Assembly: GCA_021822565.1 (NCBI GenBank)
Contig: JAKAQM010000015.1
Coordinates: forward strand, 1 to 33,225
Length of the DNA stretch: 33,225 bases
Direction: 5' to 3'
Origin: Actinomycetes bacterium
GTDB taxonomy: Bacteria; Actinomycetota; Acidimicrobiia; Acidimicrobiales; RAAP-2
A program made the translations under genes and the position numbers. The notes under the pieces were generated by a model. That model saw only the letters and a list, made by a program, of their open reading frames with translations. It made no database searches and was not told the DNA's origin. Below are positions 14,781 through 22,660 of this stretch, in pieces (within the stretch, counting starts at the first letter, position 1; each line of letters starts with the position of its first letter).

Positions 14781-15427
14781 GCATCTCGTACGCCGGGGCG
14801 GCTCGTCTCCTCGCCGGGCGCGACCCGGTGATCGCCCGGCTCCACGAAGAGGTCGGGGCGCCGCGGCTGCGCCCGCCCCTCGGGAGTCATTTCGACGCGC
14901 TGGCGCGGGCGATCGTCTACCAGCAGCTCGCCGGCTCCGCCGCCGCGGCGATCCATGGCCGGCTGCTTGCGTGCCTGGGGGGTGGAGCGGAGCCCGAGCG
15001 GCTGCTCGAGCTCTCCGACGCGCAGCTGCGCTCGGTGGGACTGTCCGCCGCCAAGGCGGCGTCGCTGCGGGATCTGGCGTCGAAGGTGCTCGACGGCACC
15101 ATCGGGCTCGAACGCGCAGAGCTCGACCGAGAAGGTGACGACGAGCTCATCGCACGCCTTTCCAGCGTGCGGGGCATCGGCAAGTGGACGGCGGAGATGT
15201 TCCTCATGTTCCAGCTCCGCCGCCTCGACGTGTGGCCGACGGGGGACCTCGGGGTCCGCCGCGGCTACGGCCTCGCGTGGAACGTGCCGAGGCCGAGTGC
15301 CCGAGAGCTGGACCCGCTCGGCGACTCCTACCGGCCATACCGGTCAGTGGTCGCGTGGTATTGCTGGCGGGCGGTCGAGCGCTGTGCCCGGGACGATCGC
15401 AGCACCGAGAGCGCGGTCACGGGGTGA
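14777..15427 (+). CDS. DNA-3-methyladenine glycosylase II (AlkA-like, HhH-GPD)
   Basis: ATG at 14777 overlaps upstream stop (ATGA). FDALARAIVYQQLAGSAAAAIHGRL, LSSVRGIGKWTAEMFLMFQLRRLDVWPTGDLGVRRGYG. Confidence 0.93.
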   Translation: MSISYAGAARLLAGRDPVIARLHEEVGAPRLRPPLGSHFDALARAIVYQQLAGSAAAAIHGRLLACLGGGAEPERLLELSDAQLRSVGLSAAKAASLRDLASKVLDGTIGLERAELDREGDDELIARLSSVRGIGKWTAEMFLMFQLRRLDVWPTGDLGVRRGYGLAWNVPRPSARELDPLGDSYRPYRSVVAWYCWRAVERCARDDRSTESAVTG

Positions 15428-15465
15428 CCGCACGGTCGCCCTGTGGAGCTCCAGGTAGCCGTGGC

Positions 15466-15509
15466 GCGCAGGATTCCCGAGGCCGCAGCGCAGGATTCCT
15501 CAGGCCGCA
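15466..15509. repeat. 22-bp tandem repeat x2 (two adjacent mismatches) spanning the YceI stop codon
   Basis: gcgcaggattcccgaggccgca (15466-15487) and gcgcaggattcctcaggccgca (15488-15509). Confidence 0.95.
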
Positions 15510-16051
15510 AATGCCACCCGTGGGATGCGGACCGCCGAGATCTCGAATTCCAAGGTGACGTTCTCGCTCACGAGCACGCCGCCCGCCTCGAGCGCCAGGT
15601 TCCAGCTGACCCCCCGATCCTTTCGGTTGACCGAGGTCGACCCCTCGAAGCCGATCCGGGCGTTGCCCCAGGGGTCGATGACGTTCCCGGTGTGCTCCAG
15701 GTCGAAGGTGATGGGCTTGGTCACGCCTTTCAGCGTGAGATCGCCGGTGACCCGGTAGGAGGTTTCCGACAACGGCTCGACATTGGTCGAGGCGAAGGTG
15801 ATCTCGGGGTACTCGTCCATCGAGAAGAAGTCGTTGCTCCGCAGGTGCGCGTCGCGATCCGCGTTGCGAGTGTCGATGCTGGTCGCCTTGATCGTGAGCT
15901 GGAAGTGGGAATTCCCGGGATCTTCGGCGTCGAGGTACCCCGTGCCGTGGAGCTCGTCGAACGAGCCGCGCACCTTGGTCACCATGGCGTGACGGGCGAC
16001 GAACCCGATGCGTCTGCCAGCCCTTGGTCGACCCGCGCGCGCCGGTTCCAA
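15500..16051 (-). CDS. YceI-family protein (start uncertain, TTG)
   Basis: RIGFVARHAMVTKVRGSFDELHGTGYLDAEDPGNSHFQLTIKATSIDTRNADRDAHLRSNDFFSMDEYPEITFAST...VTGDLTLKGVTKPITFDLEHTG. Confidence 0.9.
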   Translation of the reverse strand: MEPARAGRPRAGRRIGFVARHAMVTKVRGSFDELHGTGYLDAEDPGNSHFQLTIKATSIDTRNADRDAHLRSNDFFSMDEYPEITFASTNVEPLSETSYRVTGDLTLKGVTKPITFDLEHTGNVIDPWGNARIGFEGSTSVNRKDRGVSWNLALEAGGVLVSENVTLEFEISAVRIPRVAFAA

Positions 16052-16270
16052 ACCTCGCCCTCGCCGTTCCCGAGCGCTGGTCCGAAGGTCGATGCGGCCC
16101 AGCCTGCAGGTCGCGCCCAGCCACGGCGGCGACGTGCTCTACGATGCGAGCGTGTCTCGCCTGGCTGCCCGGAAGCCGTGACGGAGGCATTCGCCGATTG
16201 GCGGAAGAAGAGCCTCTTCCTGGTGCCGGGGATCGTCGCGCCGGCGAGGCCGGCTTGGGGAGGAAGCTAG

Positions 16271-17803
16271 TTGGGGCGCCGGATCCGTTGGCTGGGGGTC
16301 GTGCTGGCCGTGTGCTTCGGCCTGGTCCTCGCCCAGCTCGTCAACATCCAGATGCGCCAAGCGCACGCCCTCGACGCGTCGCCGACAAACCCGCGGGTCG
16401 CGGCGAGCCAGTACGACAACCTGCGTGGTGACATCCTTGCTGCCAACGGCGAGATCCTGGCCCGCTCGGTGAAGGCTCCCAAGGGCTCTGGCCCCTACGA
16501 GTACCTGCGCCAGTACCCGACGGGATCGCTGTTCTCCCAGATCGTCGGCTACGACTCCCCCTACTACGGCACGAACGGCGTCGAGGGCGAGTACAACCAG
16601 TGGCTCGTTCCCCATGCCCAGTCGCCGCAGAACCTGGGGCAGGTCCTCACACCGCCCCCTCCGACCACGGACTCGGTCTCTCTCACGGTCGAGCCCTACC
16701 TGCAGGCGTTCGCCGCGCACGAGCTCACGACCATCCCTTCGGCGAACAAGGACGGCGCCATCGTCGTGCTGAAGCCGCAGACAGGGGCGGTCCTCGCGAT
16801 GGCCTCGAACCCCACCTACACACCCAGCCCGCTCGTCTCGCCGAACATCGCGACGGAGAAGGCGGCGGGCCATGCAGACTTCACAGTTCCCGATCACGAG
16901 GGCTTCTATCCGGCTGCGCCGGTCGCGACCTACGACCCGGAGCCGCCCGGCTCGACCTTCAAGGTCGTCACCACCACTGCCGTGTACAACCTGAAGCCGT
17001 CACTCGAGAGCTTCAACTATCCGACGCACCGGTGCACGACGCTGCCCGACTCGACAAAGCTGCTCTGCAACGACGCGACAAGTCCGGCTGGCGCCACGCC
17101 GTGCGGCGGCACCATCGCCCAGATGCTCCCGCCGTCGTGCGACCCGGGCTATGCAAACCTCGGTCTCGCCCTGGGCGGCACAGTCCTCTCTCGCCAGGCA
17201 GAGCTCTTCGGCTACAACCAGAGGCCGCCGATCGACCTTCCTGACTTCGTCGCCACGTCGACCTTCCCCGCTCCGGGGACATTCGCCCCGACAAAGCTCG
17301 GTCCTCCGGGGCTCGCGTACTCCGCCTTCGGGCAGCAGGACGTGAAGGCGACCGCGCTCCAGCAGGCCATGGTCGCCGCGGCGGTCGCCAACGGTGGCAA
17401 CCTCATGACGCCCCACGTCCTCTCCGTCATCCGCGATGCCAACGGCCAGGTCGTGAAGCGCTACCACCCGACGGTCTACGAGCACGCGATGACGGCCTCT
17501 GCGGCTGCTGAGGTCGGCAGGCTCATGCAGACGGTCGCCACCGCGCCCGACGGGACCGCGTACGGCATCTTCCCCCCGTCGCTCAGGGTCGCGGTGAAGA
17601 CCGGCACGGCGCAGACCGGCCTTCCGAACCTCACAGCGGACATCCACGACTGGATGATCGGGTTCGCGCCGTACACACACCCCGAGGTGGCGGTCTGCGT
17701 CATGGTGCCCTTCCAGCCGTCGGGCACCTACGGAGCCACCACGGCGGGACCGATCATGCGGGCGGTGCTGACAGCGGCGCTCCACCCACCCCCGGGCCAG
17801 TAG
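16271..17803 (+). CDS. Penicillin-binding protein, transpeptidase (PbpA/FtsI-like)
   Basis: TTG at 16271 after gaggaag; N-terminal TM; PPGSTFKVVT (SxxK), SCDPGYANLG (SxD/N position), VAVKTGTAQ (KTG). Confidence 0.9.
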   Translation: MGRRIRWLGVVLAVCFGLVLAQLVNIQMRQAHALDASPTNPRVAASQYDNLRGDILAANGEILARSVKAPKGSGPYEYLRQYPTGSLFSQIVGYDSPYYGTNGVEGEYNQWLVPHAQSPQNLGQVLTPPPPTTDSVSLTVEPYLQAFAAHELTTIPSANKDGAIVVLKPQTGAVLAMASNPTYTPSPLVSPNIATEKAAGHADFTVPDHEGFYPAAPVATYDPEPPGSTFKVVTTTAVYNLKPSLESFNYPTHRCTTLPDSTKLLCNDATSPAGATPCGGTIAQMLPPSCDPGYANLGLALGGTVLSRQAELFGYNQRPPIDLPDFVATSTFPAPGTFAPTKLGPPGLAYSAFGQQDVKATALQQAMVAAAVANGGNLMTPHVLSVIRDANGQVVKRYHPTVYEHAMTASAAAEVGRLMQTVATAPDGTAYGIFPPSLRVAVKTGTAQTGLPNLTADIHDWMIGFAPYTHPEVAVCVMVPFQPSGTYGATTAGPIMRAVLTAALHPPPGQ

Positions 17804-17864
17804 CTTCGGTCGCCGTCCGGGGCGTACCCCCTGGGCTGGGCGAGAGCGGGGAATACTCTCGGGG

Positions 17865-19145
17865 ATGGCTGTCGGCGAGCCCGCGTTCCTCCCTACGGTG
17901 CCGGTCTCACCGACGGGTCACGGCGGTGCGGACGGCGAGGCGCCGGGCTCCCCCGAGGCCCCGGGCCACCACGTCGGCAAGTGGCGCTGGCCGCGTTGGC
18001 TGCCACCGCCGAAAGCCCTCCTCCTCGTCGTGATCGTGGTTGCCTTCGGGCTCCTCCTCTATCGCATCCGGGGAGATCTCGACACGGCCGTCCACCGCAT
18101 CAGCCCCGCCGGGCTCGTGTGGCTGCCCGCCGCGTTCGTCGCAGAAGCGGTCTCGTTCTTCGCCTATGCGCTGGTGCAGCGGCGGCTGCTCGCGGCCGGT
18201 GGGGCGCACATGACGCGCCGGACGGTCGTGAGCCTGACCGTTGCCGCGACGGGGATCTCCAACCTGGTGCCGGGTGGCATCGCGCCCTCGAGTGGGTGGC
18301 TCGTCAGCCAGTATCGCCGTCACGGGGTGCCGCTCCCGCTCGCGCTGTGGACCGTGCTCGCCGGTGGCTTCGCTGCGGGGATCTCCGTGCTGTTCCTCTG
18401 CCTGGTCGGCGCTGCCGTCGCCGGGCTGCTGGGCCCGGGCCCGTTTGCCGGCCTGCTGGTGCTTCTCGGTGGCGCCGCCGTTGCGGGTGTCGCCATCGCG
18501 CACCATCTCTCCGCGGTCAGAGATTGGCTCGAGCAAGAGCGGCGGCTGCCCGGACTGGGCCTGGCACGGCGCGTGGTCCACCATGCCGGAGACGTCTCGC
18601 ACTTCCGAGCGACGGTGTCGGGCGGCGCGCAGGTGTACGTGCTCAGCGTCCTCAACTGGATGCTCGACGTCGTGGTGCTCGCAACCGGGTTCGCGATCGT
18701 GGCCCTGCCGGTGCCGTGGCGAGCGCTGCTGTTCGCATACGCGGTCGCGCAGATCGCCGGCGCGCTCGCACCGGTGCCGGGAGGCATCGGGTTCGTCGAA
18801 GGCGGCATGATCGGCGCGCTGGCCCTCGCGGGGACCCCGCCGGGTGACGCCGTCGTGGCCACGGTGATCTACCGGCTCGTCACCACGCTCGGGATGGCCG
18901 GGATCGGCAGCCTGGCACTGGTCGTCGTGCAGCACAGGACGCCCACGCCCGCGCGGCTCACGGGCATCGCGGCCACCCTCATGCACCGCGGGGGACACGA
19001 CGAGCACGCGGGCCACTCGTCTCATGAGTCGTCGAAGGAGCAGGAGGAGAAGGAGCAGGAGGAGCAGGAGCAGGAGGAGCGGAAGGCAGAGGCGGATCCC
19101 GGCCAAGTGAGCGACGACGAGGTCCGGGACGACCAAGGGGGGTGA
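17865..19145 (+). CDS. Flippase-like / LPG-synthase-TM-type integral membrane protein with His- and Glu/Gln-rich C-terminal tail
   Basis: Multiple TMs, SNLVPGGIAPSSGWLVSQYRRHG, APVPGGIGFVEGGMIGALALAG; tail HRGGHDEHAGHSSHESSKEQEEKEQEEQEQEERKAEAD. Confidence 0.85.
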   Translation: MAVGEPAFLPTVPVSPTGHGGADGEAPGSPEAPGHHVGKWRWPRWLPPPKALLLVVIVVAFGLLLYRIRGDLDTAVHRISPAGLVWLPAAFVAEAVSFFAYALVQRRLLAAGGAHMTRRTVVSLTVAATGISNLVPGGIAPSSGWLVSQYRRHGVPLPLALWTVLAGGFAAGISVLFLCLVGAAVAGLLGPGPFAGLLVLLGGAAVAGVAIAHHLSAVRDWLEQERRLPGLGLARRVVHHAGDVSHFRATVSGGAQVYVLSVLNWMLDVVVLATGFAIVALPVPWRALLFAYAVAQIAGALAPVPGGIGFVEGGMIGALALAGTPPGDAVVATVIYRLVTTLGMAGIGSLALVVVQHRTPTPARLTGIAATLMHRGGHDEHAGHSSHESSKEQEEKEQEEQEQEERKAEADPGQVSDDEVRDDQGG

Positions 19146-19217
19146 GGCAAGCGGACGCCCGGCGGCGCGGCGCCGCGGCTCGAGCGCCCATCCGCGTCAG
19201 GGCGAGCGCCCCTCCCT

Positions 19218-19667
19218 TCAGCCGTCCGCGCGGCGGGCGACGAACACCGGGATCTCCCGAGTGGTGCGCTCCTGGTACTCCGCATAGGGGGGGTACGCCG
19301 CGACCGCCCGAGCCCACCACTCGGCCTTCTCCTCGCCGGTCACCTCGCGTGCGACGTAGTCGAAGGCTTCCGGGCCGTCCTGGATCATGAGCGCCGCAGG
19401 GTCGGCTTTCAGGTTCCAGTACCACTGCGGATGGTCCGGAGCGCCCCCCTTCGAGGCGACGAGCGCGTACTCACCGTCGTGCTCGACGCGCATGAGCGCG
19501 AACTTGCGGAGCTTGCCCGTCTTGGCTCCCCTCGACGTGACGATGACGACCGGCAGGCCGGTGTCCTGCAGCGTGTTGGCGCGCGTCCCTCCGGAACGCT
19601 CGTACTCCGCCACCTGGTCGCGCACCCACTCCGACGTCGACGGCTCGTACTCTCCGGTGAGGGGCAT
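19218..19667 (-). CDS. DDN-family (F420-dependent) nitroreductase
   Basis: ATG at 19667; [53 protein letters not shown] is characteristic of the family. Confidence 0.93.
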   Translation of the reverse strand: MPLTGEYEPSTSEWVRDQVAEYERSGGTRANTLQDTGLPVVIVTSRGAKTGKLRKFALMRVEHDGEYALVASKGGAPDHPQWYWNLKADPAALMIQDGPEAFDYVAREVTGEEKAEWWARAVAAYPPYAEYQERTTREIPVFVARRADG

Positions 19668-19862
19668 CGTTGGACCTCCTTCGCGTCGTCGGCACAGGGT
19701 CATGGGCCTCTCGGAAGATACCCGCTGGGCTCTCCGACCCGCTCTCGGCCCCGTCGCCCGAGTGGGCTGGCGATGGCCGCACCGCTAGCATCCTTCGAGG
19801 TCGAAACGGCACGCCCGGACCGCCCGGACCGCCCGCAGCGCCCGAACGCAGGCTGGAGCGCC

Positions 19863-19906
19863 GGACGGGGCCGAGACAGAAGACGGACGGGGCCGAGACA
19901 GAAGAG
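19863..19906. repeat. 22-bp tandem repeat x2 immediately upstream of the GTG at 19909
   Basis: ggacggggccgagacagaagac / ggacggggccgagacagaagag. Confidence 0.95.
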
Positions 19907-19908
19907 AG

Positions 19909-20808
19909 GTGACCGTGGTGGGAGCGGAGAGCATCCAGCGAGTCGGCGTGGTCGGTTGCGGGCTCATGGGCTCGGGCATCGCCGAAGTGTGCGCGCGCAA
20001 GGGACGGTCGGTGACCGTGGTGGAGCTCGACCCCGGCGCCCTCGCTCGCGGGCGGAGCCGCATCGAGACGTCGATTCGGCGAGCGGTCTCCGCCGGGAAG
20101 CTCTCCGAGGAGGAGGGTGAGGCGGCGCTCGGGCGCATGCAGCTCGTCACGGACATCGGCGCCCTCGCCGACGCCCAGCTGGTCGTCGAAGCCGTCATCG
20201 AGGCGGAGCCCGAGAAGGTGCGGGTCTTCGAAGCCTTGGACAAGGTGGTCGAGGCGCCCGACGCGCTGCTGACTTCCAACACCTCGTCCATCCCCATCAT
20301 GAAGCTCGCGATGGCGACCCAGCGCCCCGAGCAGGTCGTCGGGCTCCACTTCTTCAACCCCGTGCCGATCCTGCCGCTGGTCGAGGTGGTCGCTTCCCTC
20401 CTCAGCTCGGACGAGGCCATCGGCCGTGCCGAGCAGTTCGCGGTCGACGCGCTCGGCAAGCACGCGATCCGCTCGAAGGACCGCGCGGGCTTCATCGTCA
20501 ACGCGCTCCTCATCCCGTACCTGCTCTCTGCGATCCGCATGATGGAGTCGGGCTTTGCGACCCCCGAAGACATCGACACCGGGATGGTGAAGGGGTGCGC
20601 GCATCCGATGGGCCCGCTCGCGCTCACCGACCTCATCGGCCTCGACACGACGATGGCTGTCGCCAACTCCTTGTACGAGGAGTTCAAAGAGCCGCTCTAC
20701 GCCGCGCCGCCGCTGCTCGCGCGCATGGTGGACGCGGGGCTCCTCGGCAAGAAGACCGGACGCGGATTCTACGACTACTCCAGCGGGGAGGTGAAGGTCG
20801 CCCGCTGA
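19909..20808 (+). CDS. 3-hydroxybutyryl-CoA (3-hydroxyacyl-CoA) dehydrogenase
   Basis: GVVGCGLMGSGIAEVCARKG, VVEAVIEAEPEKVRVF, LTSNTSSIPI, VGLHFFNPVPILPLVEVV, DRAGFIVNALLIPYL. Confidence 0.96.
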   Translation: MTVVGAESIQRVGVVGCGLMGSGIAEVCARKGRSVTVVELDPGALARGRSRIETSIRRAVSAGKLSEEEGEAALGRMQLVTDIGALADAQLVVEAVIEAEPEKVRVFEALDKVVEAPDALLTSNTSSIPIMKLAMATQRPEQVVGLHFFNPVPILPLVEVVASLLSSDEAIGRAEQFAVDALGKHAIRSKDRAGFIVNALLIPYLLSAIRMMESGFATPEDIDTGMVKGCAHPMGPLALTDLIGLDTTMAVANSLYEEFKEPLYAAPPLLARMVDAGLLGKKTGRGFYDYSSGEVKVAR

Positions 20809-20856
20809 GGGGGTCTGCGGAGCGGGCCACGCGGCGCGAGGAGGTCGGATCGCCGC

Positions 20857-22377
20857 TCATTCCGTCCACCGCATCGCGAGCAGGGCGACGTCGTCGAAGG
20901 CGGCGTCGGAAGTGAGCGTCTGGATCACACGGTCGAGAAGCCGCTCGGGAGCTTCGGGCACCACGCTCACCACCTGTTGCAGGCGAGCCATTCCTGCGTC
21001 GAGGAGCTCACCCCGGCGCTCGACCAAGCCGTCGGTGTAGGCGAGCACCGACGCGCCCGGCGCGACGTGCACGGTCTGGGGCACGTACCGCAGGCCCTCG
21101 ACGACGCCGATGGGGGCGCCCGGGGCGACGTGGACGAAGCGGGCACCTCCGGCCGAGACGACGAGCGGCGGCAGGTGACCGGCGTTGACCAGCGTCAGCC
21201 GGTGGCCGGGAACGTCCACATGACCGAGGAGGACCGTGGCGAAGTGGCCGTCTCGTGCCACGTCCAGCAGCGACGTGAGCTTGTGCAGGATCGCTGCTGC
21301 GTGGTCGCCCTGCGCCGCGTAGGCCCGTATCGCGTAGTGCAGGGAGGCCATGATGCTCGCGGCAGGAACCCCGCGGCCCGAGACGTCGCCGATCGCGAAG
21401 AGGAAGGACCTGTCGTCGCAGCGGACCACGTCGTACCAGTCGCCGCCGATGTCCGCCGTGGAGTCCCCCGGCACGTAGCGCGCGGCCAACGCGATCCCCG
21501 GCACGGAGGGCAGGAGCTTGGGGAGGAGGGCGTCCTGAAGCACCTCGGAGATCGAGCGCTGCTCCGCGTAGAGACGCAGGTTCTCGCGGGCGAGGAGCTC
21601 AGCGGTCTGGCGGCGTCGCATCAGCCACTGGGTCGTGATGGCCGCGGCGACCAACAGGGCGGCCCCCACGGCCCCGACGATCCACGGCAGCGCAGGCAGG
21701 AGGCCACCGCCGAGAGGACGGCGTGCCGAGGCGACGAAGTCGAGCGCGGTCGTGCCGAACGGCACACGCACGCTGGCGGTCGCCCCGCGCGCCGGCGGCG
21801 AGGTCGCTTCGAGCAAGCGGTTCGGGCGCGGTCGGGCGCCGAGGTAGAGGGCGAATTCGAGGTCGCGGAACGCCGGCGACCGTGGGACGATCGCGTGCCG
21901 TCCGAGGGGGAGGGCCACGTCTGCGAGCACGACGTACGTCGGTGTGCCGACAGCCTCCAGGGCACAGTCCAGCCGGAGAGGCGAACTGCTGAGGTGGAGG
22001 ACGGTGAGCTCCTGTGGGGCCCGGATCCTCGAGGCCACGGGCGCGAACGTCGTCGCGCTGGCGCTCAAAGGTGTGCGCTGGCCCAGCTCCATGAGCCGCA
22101 CCGGGCCTCGAGCAGTGAGCTCCCACAACGAGAACGATCGGAAGAGCCGTGGCTGCGCGCCGACGTCGGTGCCGATGGATCGCTCGACCGCGGCAACGTC
22201 GCCGTGGCTCGCCTGAGCCACCGCGGCCGCCGTCGTGAGCGGTGTCTGGATCAGGGACACGCCTTCGCCGAGCAGCACGCCTGCGGCGTCGGTCTGGATG
22301 CTCAAGAGGTGCGACTGCGTGTGGGAGCTGACGACGCCGCTCAGCCAGGCCAGCGAGGCGATCACGACGGCGCCCAC
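20857..22377 (-). CDS. Membrane-bound sensor with SpoIIE/RsbU-type PP2C phosphatase domain
   Basis: TM, extracytoplasmic region, TM, then SEVLQDALLPKLLPSVPGIALAARYVPGDSTADIGGDWYDVV...FLFAIGDVSGRGVPAASIMASL...FDDVALLAMRW. The frame stays open to 22545 upstream of the listed start. Confidence 0.92.
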   Translation of the reverse strand: MGAVVIASLAWLSGVVSSHTQSHLLSIQTDAAGVLLGEGVSLIQTPLTTAAAVAQASHGDVAAVERSIGTDVGAQPRLFRSFSLWELTARGPVRLMELGQRTPLSASATTFAPVASRIRAPQELTVLHLSSSPLRLDCALEAVGTPTYVVLADVALPLGRHAIVPRSPAFRDLEFALYLGARPRPNRLLEATSPPARGATASVRVPFGTTALDFVASARRPLGGGLLPALPWIVGAVGAALLVAAAITTQWLMRRRQTAELLARENLRLYAEQRSISEVLQDALLPKLLPSVPGIALAARYVPGDSTADIGGDWYDVVRCDDRSFLFAIGDVSGRGVPAASIMASLHYAIRAYAAQGDHAAAILHKLTSLLDVARDGHFATVLLGHVDVPGHRLTLVNAGHLPPLVVSAGGARFVHVAPGAPIGVVEGLRYVPQTVHVAPGASVLAYTDGLVERRGELLDAGMARLQQVVSVVPEAPERLLDRVIQTLTSDAAFDDVALLAMRWTE

Positions 22378-22660
22378 GGTGCAGACGAGGATGGTGACGA
22401 GGTGGACCGGACGCCTGCGCGCCGGCTGCTCGCCTCGCGAGGCGAGCGCGGCGCCGTCGGACGGATGCGGCTCGCCGGCCCCAGCCGGCCCGGCCTTCTG
22501 GGGACCTGCAACGGTCGCTACGGAGGGGTCACCGATGCGCCGACACTAGCTCCGACGTCGCACGGAGCGGCCACGGCCGTCGTGCGCGGCGCCCGCGGAG
22601 CACCTTGCGGCCGCGGCAGCGTCGCTGCGCCATGCGCGGCGTCCGGTAGCGTCGGGCGTC

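Noticed and set aside
17135-17165. PBP second motif SCD (SCDPGYANLG) instead of SxN as evidence of a degenerate enzyme
   Set aside because: SxD occurs in functional PBP2-type enzymes, and the SxxK and KTG motifs are intact.
17907-19136. 409-aa minus-strand ORF with a poly-Leu stretch
   Set aside because: The Leu run is the antisense reading of the Glu/Gln-rich tail of the flippase-like protein.
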